NCBI RefSeq assembly: GCF_003025615.1
Contig: NZ_PYMJ01000045.1
Coordinates: 1 to 41,268 of the forward strand
Reading direction: 5' to 3'
Origin: Photobacterium frigidiphilum
GTDB taxonomy: Bacteria; Pseudomonadota; Gammaproteobacteria; Enterobacterales; Vibrionaceae
DNA: 41,268 bases
In this document: in pieces, positions 1 through 8,636 of the stretch
Layout: each line of letters starts with the position of its first letter
How positions within the stretch are numbered: the stretch's first letter is position 1
Notes under the pieces: model-generated
Databases searched by the model: none
Seen by the model: only the letters and a program-made list of their open reading frames with translations
What the model was told of the DNA's origin: nothing
Translations under genes and position numbers: made by a program

Positions 1-44
1 TGAAAATCCTCGTGTCGGTGGTTCGATTCCGCCTCGAGGCACCA
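1..44 (+). tRNA. tRNA-Phe (GAA), 3' part only
   Basis: The window opens inside a tRNA gene. The anticodon GAA is at positions 3-5 with the usual A37/A38-type purines after it. It is followed by the anticodon 3' stem, variable loop, a T-arm with GGTTCGATTCC and an acceptor end GAGGC-A-CCA. The CCA is encoded. The 5' half lies outside the window. The Phe assignment rests on the anticodon and on resemblance to Vibrionaceae tRNA-Phe as I remember it. Confidence 0.88.
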
Positions 45-51
45 TTACAAT

Positions 52-127
52 TCCCTTTTAGTTCAGTTGGTAGAACGCCGGACTGTTAATCCGTATGTCG
101 CTGGTTCAAGTCCAGCAAAGGGAGCCA
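52..127 (+). tRNA. tRNA-Asn (GTT)
   Basis: Complete 76-base cloverleaf. The acceptor stem TCCCTTT pairs with AAAGGGA and is followed by G and encoded CCA. The D-arm has AGTTCAGTTGGTAGA, the anticodon loop is CTGTTAA with anticodon GTT, and the T-loop is GGTTCAAGTCC. It follows tRNA-Phe after 7 bases, so the genes are almost certainly cotranscribed and processed from one precursor. Confidence 0.97.
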
Positions 128-173
128 AATAACTTTAAGTTGAGAAATCCGCTTATAGTACAAAATTTAGTGT

Positions 174-249
<76 letters not shown>

Positions 250-257
250 TCTTTTGG

Positions 258-288
258 AAAACCTCATCTTCGGATGAGGTTTTTTTTT
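258..288 (+). terminator. Rho-independent terminator of the tRNA array
   Basis: An 8-bp perfect stem (ACCTCATC/GATGAGGT) with a TTCG tetraloop and a run of nine T. It starts a few bases after the tRNA-Thr CCA end. This is a textbook intrinsic terminator. Confidence 0.95.
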
Positions 289-320
289 ATCTTTTTTTCG
301 TCAAAGGCATCTTCCTCACC

Positions 321-422
321 AATAGATACCTCTAACTCATTTATCAAAAGTATCTATTGATAAGCCTAACAAAATGAAGAAAATACCGAATATACGTATA
401 ACTTCGGATATTAGTGTTAGGC
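321..422. repeat. Nested inverted repeats upstream of the HD-GYP gene
   Basis: Several perfect inverted repeats share this gene-free stretch. AATAGATAC (321-329) pairs with GTATCTATT (350-358). TTATCAA (341-347) pairs with TTGATAA (357-363). GCCTAAC (364-370) pairs with GTTAGGC (416-422). CCGAA (386-390) pairs with TTCGG (403-407) around the palindrome TATACGTATA (391-400). The function is unknown; they could be operator sites or an RNA fold in the leader of the downstream gene. Nothing else in 290-519 looks like a gene. Confidence 0.5.
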
Positions 423-519
423 CATAATACGTATAATCAATACCAGCTAAACCGCTCAGCAGTTTTGCACTTCAAGTGACGACGCCCCCACATACAACAA
501 GCAAGGTTAATTCTCATTA

Positions 520-1776
520 ATGGCCAGCATCAAAATCTCAGTGGAACGACTAACCGAAGGCTTATATATAAAGTTGCCACTGCAATGGGCTGATCACCCG
601 TTTCTTCGAAATCATTTCAAAATTAAAGATCAGCAGCAAATTCGCCTGATCCAAAAACTAGGCATTCAGTTTGTTTACCTGCTGCCAGAAAAGAGTGATA
701 ACAACCCTCTTGCCCCCGAGACAACAGCAGATAACATTTCTGAACAAGAAGAGAAATTTCTCGATAAACAAGCAGAAAAACTCTGGCAAGAAAAACAAGG
801 GCGAATAGAACGCCTTAGAAACTACAAACGTAAAATTCAACGTTGTGAAAAGAATTTTGATCGCTCCATGTCACAGCTACGTTCCATTATGGGGAAAATT
901 AAAAGCCGCCCATTAAATGCCATCACTGAAGCTAACTTTTTAGTTGAAAGCATGGTGGATACTTTAATGGAAGCAGACAATGTCGCATTGCATTTAATGA
1001 ATGATAAAAAAGATTCCGAAGATATCTACTTTCATTCTCTGAATGTTGCTGTGTTATCCATGCTGTTGGGCAAGTCTCACGGAATGTCAGCTGCAGAAAT
1101 TAAAGTCATTGCGTTGGGCGCACTGTTTCACGATATGGGAAAGCTTAAAATCCCAACCGCGATCTTACGAAAAACAACACCATTATCAGCACCTGAAATC
1201 AACTATTTGAAACTGCACCCTAAATACAGTTTTGATTTAGCTAGCCTTGCTGATAACTTTCCTAAAGCCGCAATGCCTATTCTGCTTCAGCATCATGAAA
1301 TGCTTGATGGTAGCGGTTATCCGAAACAGCTGAAAGCCGATGACATCGATTTATACGCTCAACTAGTCTCTGTCATTAACGCTTATGACAACCTGTGTCA
1401 TCCCACGGATAAGAGCCAATCTCGCATTCCCTATAGCGCCCTATCTTATTTATTCAAAAATAAAAAATCGCAATATAACAGTGATTTTTTAGCGTTATTG
1501 GTTCGAATGATGGGGGTGTACCCTCCTGGTAGTGTCGTGCAACTCTCCAACCAACAATTAGGGTTAGTGGTTTCAGTTAATTCAGATCGCTTACTGTATC
1601 CAAATATTTTAATTTACGATCCTTCAGTACCTCCCAATGAGGCACCTATTTTAGATTTGGAAGAAAGTGAATTAAAAATCGAACGAGCGATACCACCTAA
1701 TAAGCTCCCCGAAAAGGTGCATATTTATCTTAATCCTCGGGTACGTATTTCATATTATTTTGACCCTAATGATTAA
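520..1776 (+). CDS. HD-GYP domain cyclic-di-GMP phosphodiesterase
   Basis: A 418-residue cytoplasmic protein predicted to hydrolyse cyclic di-GMP, a second messenger for motility and biofilm. Residues 1 to about 130 match the DUF3391 region commonly fused to HD-GYP domains, including a charged helical stretch at 75-130. The HD-GYP domain spans about 165-350: H172, the H204-D205 pair with K208, H233, H258-H259, D263, the GYP triplet 266-268 and D290. These cover the metal ligands and signature of active enzymes. One departure is that the usual HPxxG motif reads HPKYS, so the glycine is serine. No membrane segment or receiver domain is visible. The ATG at 520 has only a weak upstream AAGG (503-506). 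The gene stands alone between the tRNA array and convergent mrcB. Substrate and partners cannot be read from sequence. Confidence 0.9.
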   Translation: MASIKISVERLTEGLYIKLPLQWADHPFLRNHFKIKDQQQIRLIQKLGIQFVYLLPEKSDNNPLAPETTADNISEQEEKFLDKQAEKLWQEKQGRIERLRNYKRKIQRCEKNFDRSMSQLRSIMGKIKSRPLNAITEANFLVESMVDTLMEADNVALHLMNDKKDSEDIYFHSLNVAVLSMLLGKSHGMSAAEIKVIALGALFHDMGKLKIPTAILRKTTPLSAPEINYLKLHPKYSFDLASLADNFPKAAMPILLQHHEMLDGSGYPKQLKADDIDLYAQLVSVINAYDNLCHPTDKSQSRIPYSALSYLFKNKKSQYNSDFLALLVRMMGVYPPGSVVQLSNQQLGLVVSVNSDRLLYPNILIYDPSVPPNEAPILDLEESELKIERAIPPNKLPEKVHIYLNPRVRISYYFDPND

Positions 1777-1810
1777 CGATAAACTCAATGATCTTAGACT
1801 CAAGGCATAA

Positions 1811-1838
1811 AAAAGCCCTTAACTCATAAGGGCTTTTA
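1811..1838. terminator. Bidirectional terminator between the HD-GYP gene and mrcB
   Basis: A 10-bp perfect stem, AAAAGCCCTT (1811-1820) and AAGGGCTTTT (1829-1838), with an 8-base loop. It has A-rich and T-rich flanks on both strands and lies between two convergent genes, so it can serve both. Confidence 0.92.
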
Positions 1839-1865
1839 TTTCACGCAACAACCCGTAAGTAATCA

Positions 1866-4340
1866 CTACCAAGTAAACATCTCTTTTATCCACGCTTTAG
1901 GTTGATTACCGGTGCATTGCGCTTTCAATTTTCCGTCGGTATCCCATGCAGGCAAAGACTGCGTACCGCTACAATTAAAGCTTAACGTACCATTAGGCTG
2001 CCTATCGTATTTCACCGTTGTGATCTTACTTGGCCAATCAAGTCGTAACACGATGGGTTGGCGACGTTGCAAGTAATTGGCATACAAACGTAACGCACCA
2101 GCAGAACCCGTTAATCGAACTGGTTTATTATCATCGCGACCTATCCATACTGTGACGACTTCACGCCCGTCAGCACCGGCGTACCAGCTATCACGCGCTT
2201 TATCGGTTGTACCTGTTTTACCCGCTAATGCAGCCCAACCAAATGTCGGCTGCAGAAAACGGGCTGTACCTTGGCTGACAACGTTCTTCATTCCATATGT
2301 CGTAAGCCATGCTGCTTGCTCTGGCACTGCTCTAGAGGCTTTAGGAACGCTCTGATACAGCAGGTTACCCTCAAGATCGACCACGGCACGTAACGCGGTC
2401 AGTTTGGACTTACGCCCACCATTGGTAATCGTCTGGAACATCTGCGTCACCTCAAACGGGGTTAGCGTAAATGCGCCCAGTAAAATTGACGGTAATTTAG
2501 GGACTTCATCTCGATCAACCCCTAGTTGCTCCATGGTATCAATCACCGCCCCTAAGCCGACTTGCATCCCTAGATTAACGGTCGGTACGTTAAGCGATTT
2601 TGCCAATGCATAATACAAAGGTACTTCTCCACGAAATTTACGGTCGTAATTTCGCGGCTTCCATTGTGTCCCTTTACTGCCCTTCAATGCGATAGGCTTA
2701 TCATCAATAGTTGTGGCCAACGTAAAACGTTCTGGATGACGAAGCGCGGCCAAATAGACTGCAGGTTTAACCAAAGATCCAATTTGACGGCTCGCATCGA
2801 GTGCACGGTTAAAACCTGCATAACCAGGACGACTGCCGCCAATCATGGCGCGAATTTCTCCCGTTTGACGATCAGCAGCCACTAAGGCAGTTTCGACAGA
2901 TACCCCAGCTTTTTTATTCAGCTTCGGGATCATCTCTGCCACTGTATTTTCAGCTTCTTGTTGTGAGAGAGGATCTAACGTACTAAAAATGCGTAAACCA
3001 ATACCAGGGGTGAACTTATCACCTACTTTTTGCTTCAGTTCACGCTGTAGTTGCTGGAAATAAGCAGGCTGACGGGTCGCAATCATTGGCTTCGACTGCA
3101 CATCTAATGCACGAGATGCCGCTTGTTCGTATTGTTCACCACTTAAGATCCCGTTATCCATCATTAAACGAAGCACTAGATCACGACGTTGACGTGCCCG
3201 TTCAGGATTACGCCATGGGTTATAGTAAGACGGTCCTTTTACCGTACCCACTAACATCGCTAACTGATCAATCCGTAATTCTTGAATAGGACGCCCAAAA
3301 TATAAACGGGCCCCAAGCGCAAAACCATGGACCTCTTTCGCCCCATTTTGCCCCAAATAGATCTCATTCAAATAGGCTTCTAAAACTTGATCTTTGCTAT
3401 AACGGTAGTCGATGATCATCGCTATATATGCTTCACGGACTTTACGCCACAGGCTTCTTTCTCGGCTTAAAAATAAGTTCTTTGCTAGCTGCTGTGTTAA
3501 CGTACTGCCGCCTTGTACTGTGCGCCCTGCTTTTATGTTTGCAAATAAAGCACGTGCAATCGCCAAGGGAGAAACACCATCATGATGGTAGAAATCACGA
3601 TCTTCAGTCACCAACAAAGCATCGACCAATACCTCTGGAAACTGCTCTCGAGGCAAGAACATACGTTGTTCTGCTGTCGTCGAACCTAACATCCCCAACA
3701 TTTTCGGCTCTAATCGTACATAACCCAGCGGCTTTTTGGTGCCAACTTGTTCTATGGTTTTTAATCCACTTTTATCAAACGTCAACATGACATGACGCTG
3801 GTTTTCTGGTCCCGTTTCAAAATCAAATGAGCGACGGAAAAACTCAATCCGAGTCGAAGATGATGAATACTCACCCACACGTTGCGGGTTCCGCACTTTG
3901 TGGTATTGCAACAAATCCAGTTCACGGCGAACTTCTTGTAAACTGATCGGCTGCCCAGGCTGCAGGGTTAATACACGCCCGTAAACTACGGCAGGCAAAT
4001 TCCAAATCTGACCATCCATTCTATCTCGTACAATCGTATCGAGATAAATACCGATCACTAATAACACCGCGCATACTACTAAACTGATCTTGAAACCAAA
4101 TAGCATCAACCAGCGTAACCAACCAGATTGTTGAGGCTTTTTCTTGCGAGTACTTTTCTTACGTGTACCCGTTGATTTTCTAGGTATTTTTTTAGCGGGT
4201 GCTTTTTTTACTACCGTTTTGGCCGGGGATTTACGGCGAGGCGTTGCAGGCTTTTTAGGATCAAGCTTTTTACTTCTGGTAGCGTGCAACTTTGCTTGCT
4301 TACGTTCTGGAGCCATTGGGCTGTCAGACAAGATCGTCAT
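1866..4340 (-). CDS. mrcB: Penicillin-binding protein 1b (bifunctional glycosyltransferase/transpeptidase)
   Basis: An 824-residue class A penicillin-binding protein that polymerises lipid II and cross-links peptidoglycan in the periplasm. Layout: a very basic cytoplasmic tail (1-73), one membrane anchor (about 74-100), a UB2H-type region (about 110-200) that in E. coli binds the activator LpoB, a GT51 glycosyltransferase domain (about 215-400) and a transpeptidase domain (about 480-760). Visible catalytic motifs are EDRDFYHHDG with E246, GGSTLTQQ at 277-284, SLVK with nucleophile S522 and K525, SLN at 582-584 and KTGTT at 708-712. The C-terminal extension is short. The cytoplasmic tail is rich in Lys, Pro, Ala and Thr and looks like histone H1 tails. 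The order hrpB-mrcB is conserved in enterics and vibrios; here the genes are 144 bases apart. Confidence 0.97.
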   Translation of the reverse strand: MTILSDSPMAPERKQAKLHATRSKKLDPKKPATPRRKSPAKTVVKKAPAKKIPRKSTGTRKKSTRKKKPQQSGWLRWLMLFGFKISLVVCAVLLVIGIYLDTIVRDRMDGQIWNLPAVVYGRVLTLQPGQPISLQEVRRELDLLQYHKVRNPQRVGEYSSSSTRIEFFRRSFDFETGPENQRHVMLTFDKSGLKTIEQVGTKKPLGYVRLEPKMLGMLGSTTAEQRMFLPREQFPEVLVDALLVTEDRDFYHHDGVSPLAIARALFANIKAGRTVQGGSTLTQQLAKNLFLSRERSLWRKVREAYIAMIIDYRYSKDQVLEAYLNEIYLGQNGAKEVHGFALGARLYFGRPIQELRIDQLAMLVGTVKGPSYYNPWRNPERARQRRDLVLRLMMDNGILSGEQYEQAASRALDVQSKPMIATRQPAYFQQLQRELKQKVGDKFTPGIGLRIFSTLDPLSQQEAENTVAEMIPKLNKKAGVSVETALVAADRQTGEIRAMIGGSRPGYAGFNRALDASRQIGSLVKPAVYLAALRHPERFTLATTIDDKPIALKGSKGTQWKPRNYDRKFRGEVPLYYALAKSLNVPTVNLGMQVGLGAVIDTMEQLGVDRDEVPKLPSILLGAFTLTPFEVTQMFQTITNGGRKSKLTALRAVVDLEGNLLYQSVPKASRAVPEQAAWLTTYGMKNVVSQGTARFLQPTFGWAALAGKTGTTDKARDSWYAGADGREVVTVWIGRDDNKPVRLTGSAGALRLYANYLQRRQPIVLRLDWPSKITTVKYDRQPNGTLSFNCSGTQSLPAWDTDGKLKAQCTGNQPKAWIKEMFTW

Positions 4341-4484
4341 AATGCTTCAACTATGGTGGTTCCCAAAATCATTATTCTTTTATGCTGCATTATGGTAAAC
4401 GTTTTTTGCATCATAAAAGAATATTCTCATATTCTTTTTATTTAAAATTAGGTGCTTAATTCATTACATCAACTAGACGAATAC

Positions 4485-7040
4485 CTACATATATTTTTTC
4501 GTTCTGCGGGTTGGTAAATGCTTAGCCGGATCATCAGGCCAAACATGTTTCGGGTATCGCCCTTTCATTTCTTTTTGGACATCACGATAAGAACCTTGCC
4601 AAAATGCAGCTAAATCTTGCGTGATCTGTAATGGCCGTAGGGCTGGAGACAACAGCTCCAACACTAACGGTACACGTCCATTGGCTATCTGAGGCGATGT
4701 TTTCTCACCAAACATCTCTTGCATCCGTACCGCTAACGCTGGTTTATGACCAACTTGATAACGAATAGGATAACGTGAACCCGTTGGGACTTGAAAATGC
4801 GTGGGAAGCACTACATCCAGCGTTTTCGCTTGTTCCCACCCTAACCGTGCTTCGAGCGCGGCTTTTAAATCGAGTCGCGCAATAGATTTAAGCGTGGTCA
4901 TTCCGGTCATAAAAGGTAACAACCATAGTTCAGCATCAACCAATAAGGTCTGCTCATCCATCTCTGGCAAACCTAACTCTGGTAACCACTCATGCGCACA
5001 ACGTGCACGCGTCAACAAATTAGAGGTTTTCTCATTCCAAGGTAAAACAGATAACCCTTTACGCATAATGGCATTTAATAACGCTTCACTCGCTTTCGCT
5101 GGATCAGGGGCATCCATCACACTGCGCTGTAGAATAATCTTACCGCAACACAGATGTTTTTCTGCGGTTAAACGCCCTTTTTTATCATCCCAATCAAGCC
5201 ATTCTCGCTCTGAAAATAAAGACGGCAATAGTTCTTGTAAGCGATTACTATCGGTTGCAACACATGAAAAGACTCGGCTATCACCTTGCCTCGTCTTAAC
5301 AACATCAGCAACCACCAGCATGGCTTCATTTGCCATCGGCTCATCGGCTGGCAGCATTACCCCTTGCCCATTCGACAATTGATAGCGCCCATCAGTGCCC
5401 CGCGATAAAGCAATACGATCGGGATAACCTGCCGCCATTATCGGTGCTATCCATTCGGCAGAAATCAACAATGATAACGAAGCAGGTTGGTGTGGTTTAT
5501 CAAGATGTGGTTTATCAATACATCTCTTGGTAAGAGATAGTTTGGCAAGGTGTTGTTTAGCACGCAATTGATACTGGCGAGCACGAGGTAATTTACCGCT
5601 TTCCAGCAAATTGAGTTGAAAATGCAAATCAGGGCTGTTCATGCCACGCGGTGGATCTTCCAATAATGCCACCAGCAATGCTGCCGTTGTCATTGCCAAG
5701 GTACTGCCCGACGTGTGGTTGGCATCAAACTGCTGCGCTGCAATCAACATAACAGCATGACGAGGATCGGTCCCCATGGTCTGCGTTTGTTTACCCACAT
5801 CAGTTAACTGAAAGCGCTCATCCATAATGCCAAGTTGCTGCAGTAAGCGCCGTGATTGCAGTAAAGCCGGCGGTGGTGGTACATCAGACCAACGTAATTC
5901 ACTGGCATCATTACAGCCCCATTGGGCTAATTCCATCGCCAAAGAAGTAAGGTCGGCCCGTAAAATTTCAGGCTGAGGTGTCATCGGTTGACGAGAAAGC
6001 TGTTCTTCACTGTATAAACGTACACAAATACCCGGTTCTAAACGCCCTGCTCGCCCCGCTCTCTGCTCGGCTGATGACTGGGCTATCCGCACTTGCTCTA
6101 AACGACTGATACCTGTTTTAGGATCCCACAGTGCAATACGCTCTAAACCACAATCAACCACCAATCGAATGCCTTCTATGGTCAGGCTTGTTTCGGCAAT
6201 ATTGGTCGCCAATACCACTTTTCGTTGGCCTTTCGGTGCGGGCATAATCGCTTGTTGCTGCTGCTCATTGCTCAACTGTCCAAACAGCGGACTGATCAAC
6301 ACATTGTCTGCGACCCGCTCTATCAACATATCAGCTAAACGCTTTATTTCTCCCGCTCCCTGCAAGAAAATCAATATCGAACCAGATTCTGCATCCAACA
6401 GCTGAAGCGTTTCCCGACAACAACTCTCTAATAACTGATAGTGGTCACTTACCGACTTATAGCGGTATTCAACAGGAAAACACCGTCCATCCGATTCAAT
6501 ATAGCCAGCATCAGGCAATAAACTTTTGAGCGCATCGGCATCTAAGGTTGCCGACATCACTAACAGCTTTAAATCATCACGTAAGGCTTCTTGTACTTCC
6601 AAGGCGAGTGCTAACGCCGTATCTGCATGAATACTCCGCTCATGAAATTCATCAAATATCAGTAAATCGATACCTTTCAATTCAGGATCTTGCTGCAGCA
6701 TTCGCGTCATAACCCCTTCGGTCACAATCTCTAACTGCGTCGCTTTGCTTACCTTAGTTTCACCCCGGACTCGTAACCCAATCGTTTCACCCACGCGCTC
6801 ACCCAACTGTTTCGAGAGGTAATTCGCGATATTTCTCGCTGCTAAACGACGCGGTTCCAGCATAATAATACGCCCTAAGCGAGCACCATCACGTATCGCC
6901 TTGGAACGAGACGCTAATAACTCAAGAGGTAAGCGAGTTGATTTACCAGCCCCGGGCGGCGCTTTTAGGATCAGTTGAGGACTGATCGCCAATGTCGTCA
7001 GTAAATCAGGTAAAACAGTATCGATAGGCAAGTGCGACAA
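4485..7040 (-). CDS. hrpB: ATP-dependent RNA helicase HrpB (DEAH family)
   Basis: An 851-residue DEAH-box helicase-like ATPase. Motifs in order: Walker A APPGAGKST at 27-35, DEFH at 130-133, SAT at 163-165, the motif V-like ATNIAETSLTI at 278-288 and the arginine-finger motif QRAGRAGR at 326-333. The helicase-associated and HrpB C-terminal regions follow. The start is TTG at 7038-7040: it aligns with the E. coli HrpB N-terminus as I remember it, an AAGG sits 8 bases upstream, and an in-frame stop lies just further up, so no ATG is available. Residues about 508-517 contain a doubled DKPH unit encoded by a 13-base direct repeat. The physiological substrate of HrpB is not well defined even in E. 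coli. Confidence 0.95.
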   Translation of the reverse strand: MSHLPIDTVLPDLLTTLAISPQLILKAPPGAGKSTRLPLELLASRSKAIRDGARLGRIIMLEPRRLAARNIANYLSKQLGERVGETIGLRVRGETKVSKATQLEIVTEGVMTRMLQQDPELKGIDLLIFDEFHERSIHADTALALALEVQEALRDDLKLLVMSATLDADALKSLLPDAGYIESDGRCFPVEYRYKSVSDHYQLLESCCRETLQLLDAESGSILIFLQGAGEIKRLADMLIERVADNVLISPLFGQLSNEQQQQAIMPAPKGQRKVVLATNIAETSLTIEGIRLVVDCGLERIALWDPKTGISRLEQVRIAQSSAEQRAGRAGRLEPGICVRLYSEEQLSRQPMTPQPEILRADLTSLAMELAQWGCNDASELRWSDVPPPPALLQSRRLLQQLGIMDERFQLTDVGKQTQTMGTDPRHAVMLIAAQQFDANHTSGSTLAMTTAALLVALLEDPPRGMNSPDLHFQLNLLESGKLPRARQYQLRAKQHLAKLSLTKRCIDKPHLDKPHQPASLSLLISAEWIAPIMAAGYPDRIALSRGTDGRYQLSNGQGVMLPADEPMANEAMLVVADVVKTRQGDSRVFSCVATDSNRLQELLPSLFSEREWLDWDDKKGRLTAEKHLCCGKIILQRSVMDAPDPAKASEALLNAIMRKGLSVLPWNEKTSNLLTRARCAHEWLPELGLPEMDEQTLLVDAELWLLPFMTGMTTLKSIARLDLKAALEARLGWEQAKTLDVVLPTHFQVPTGSRYPIRYQVGHKPALAVRMQEMFGEKTSPQIANGRVPLVLELLSPALRPLQITQDLAAFWQGSYRDVQKEMKGRYPKHVWPDDPAKHLPTRRTKKYM
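5491..5518. repeat. In-frame 15-base tandem repeat within hrpB
   Basis: TGTGGTTTATCAA occurs at 5491-5503 and again at 5506-5518, a spacing of 15 bases. On the coding strand it encodes DKPHL followed by DKPHQ, so it adds five residues without a frameshift. This looks like a replication-slippage duplication. Confidence 0.85.
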
Positions 7041-7102
7041 GATGAAAACCTTATGTCATGATCTAATAGAGCAGGCAACATTGTACAAGAAAGTGAGGTC
7101 AA

Positions 7103-7756
7103 ATGAGTGACATTACGGAAAGGCTATTTTTTGCATTGGGTTTGCCCCCTAATACCAATAAACAAGACAACGGTAATCTAAAGCCATTTCAGCAACTATG
7201 CCGACTTAAAAGCACGGTTGCCGCAGAAGTGCAGGGGAAACCTGTTATTAATAATAATTTACACATTACCTTAGTGTTTCTTGGTGCCATCAAACAACAG
7301 CAGAAACAGCGATTAATCACCAATGTGAATCAACTTATTGCACCTCAAGCATTTTCAGTATCATGCTCAGGATTGCACTATTGGTCACGTAGCCAAGTGA
7401 TTTGGCTTGATTGTCATGCCTACCATCCTGTCTACCAGCAGCCTCATCAGCGACCATCAGCAGCACTCCAGACGCTGGTCAGCTTACTTCAACAGGCCGC
7501 TATCCATTCAACGAGTGGTGCTGTTAGTGCTTCGGCCAGTAGCCAAGCATCGGCATCGGGTTATATACCCCACATAACACTCTGTAAAAAGGTAACGTCC
7601 CGCCCACACTTATCATCGTTATCTCAACAATTAGACTTTCACTTTCAACACTTTGGTCTGTATATTTCAGAGACTATCAAAACAGCTCATGGTAGCGACG
7701 TTCAATACCGTTGCCTGCAACAATGGGCGTTAGCAGCTGCTCGTTTTAACAACTGA
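7103..7756 (+). CDS. thpR: RNA 2',3'-cyclic phosphodiesterase (2H superfamily)
   Basis: A 217-residue 2H phosphoesterase of the LigT/ThpR type, which opens 2',3'-cyclic phosphates on RNA ends. Both catalytic HxT motifs are present, as HITL at 54-57 and HITL at 157-160. The family is usually about 175-190 residues. Part of the extra length is a low-complexity Ser/Ala-rich insert at about 136-153, just before the second motif. It is divergent from hrpB with a 62-base gap that must hold both promoters. GAGG about 5 bases before the ATG is a good ribosome-binding site. Next gene is sfsA, as in E. coli. Confidence 0.93.
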   Translation: MSDITERLFFALGLPPNTNKQDNGNLKPFQQLCRLKSTVAAEVQGKPVINNNLHITLVFLGAIKQQQKQRLITNVNQLIAPQAFSVSCSGLHYWSRSQVIWLDCHAYHPVYQQPHQRPSAALQTLVSLLQQAAIHSTSGAVSASASSQASASGYIPHITLCKKVTSRPHLSSLSQQLDFHFQHFGLYISETIKTAHGSDVQYRCLQQWALAAARFNN

Positions 7757-7795
7757 TCATGTTAACAACCCAATACCGCCTAGGAACCCATACCC

Positions 7796-8500
7796 ATGAA
7801 GTTTGATCCCCCTCTTCAATCAGCTACATTAATAAAGCGCTATAAACGCTTCCTTACTGATATTGAATTACCCGATGGCGAAATACGCACCATTCATTGT
7901 GCCAATACAGGAGCGATGACTGGCTGTGCTGAACCCGGAAATACCGTTTGGTTCTCAACATCAGAAAATAAAAAACGTAAATATCCTAATAGCTGGGAGC
8001 TCACTGAAACAGCAAATGGGCATTGGATCTGTGTTAATACAGCACAAGCTAACCGACTGGTTGTAGAGGCAATTAACGCTGGTACCATCACAGAATTACA
8101 AGGCTATTCGTCGCTAAGAACCGAAGTTAAGTATGGTAGTGAAAACAGCAGGATAGATATTCTGTTAGAAGATAAAAATAAACCTGTCTGCTATATTGAG
8201 GTGAAAAGCGTTACATTATTAGATAATGGTCAAGGTTTTTTCCCTGATGCGGTAACAACTCGAGGGCAAAAACACTTAAGGGAATTGATCGAAGTCGCTC
8301 AAAATGGTCAAAGATCAGTACTTTTTTTCGCTATTTTGCATTCAGGCATTGAAAATGTGTCTGCGGCACACCACATAGACCCGGACTACTATCGTTTAAT
8401 TAAACAAGCAGAACAGGCTGGCGTTGAAATCATCTGTTATAAAGCAACATTAAACCAAGATGAAATCAAATTAAATCACTGTATGAATTTCAACCAATAA
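7796..8500 (+). CDS. sfsA: SfsA (sugar fermentation stimulation protein A)
   Basis: A 234-residue SfsA-family protein. Typical features are the N-terminal FDPPLQSATLIKRYKRF, an OB-fold-like first half and a second half with the nuclease-like lineup RIDILLED...CYIEVKSVTL. The latter resembles a PD-(D/E)xK core and ends with the conserved FPDAVTTRGQKHL. The name comes from an old E. coli maltose phenotype; the true role is unsettled, and nucleic acid binding has been proposed. It lies 39 bases after thpR and may be cotranscribed. dksA follows after 136 bases. Confidence 0.95.
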   Translation: MKFDPPLQSATLIKRYKRFLTDIELPDGEIRTIHCANTGAMTGCAEPGNTVWFSTSENKKRKYPNSWELTETANGHWICVNTAQANRLVVEAINAGTITELQGYSSLRTEVKYGSENSRIDILLEDKNKPVCYIEVKSVTLLDNGQGFFPDAVTTRGQKHLRELIEVAQNGQRSVLFFAILHSGIENVSAAHHIDPDYYRLIKQAEQAGVEIICYKATLNQDEIKLNHCMNFNQ

Positions 8501-8636
8501 TATTGAAAAAGTGATGCTTTCTTCACATTGGTATAAAATTGAACACATACAGTAATTGCTACAAATACGCCTTTCTGCTATAGATAGCGCCCAAAATTAA
8601 CCAGTGACGGTTATTCGGTATATTAGGAGATGCTAT

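Noticed and set aside
290..519. A small gene or CRISPR-like repeats between the tRNA array and the HD-GYP gene
   Set aside because: No frame with a ribosome-binding site was seen, and the repeats are inverted and non-periodic, not direct repeats with spacers.
4801..5382. A 193-codon open frame on the plus strand opposite hrpB
   Set aside because: It is fully covered by a confident gene on the other strand, its protein is low-complexity and Ser-rich, and no ribosome-binding site or family resemblance is seen.
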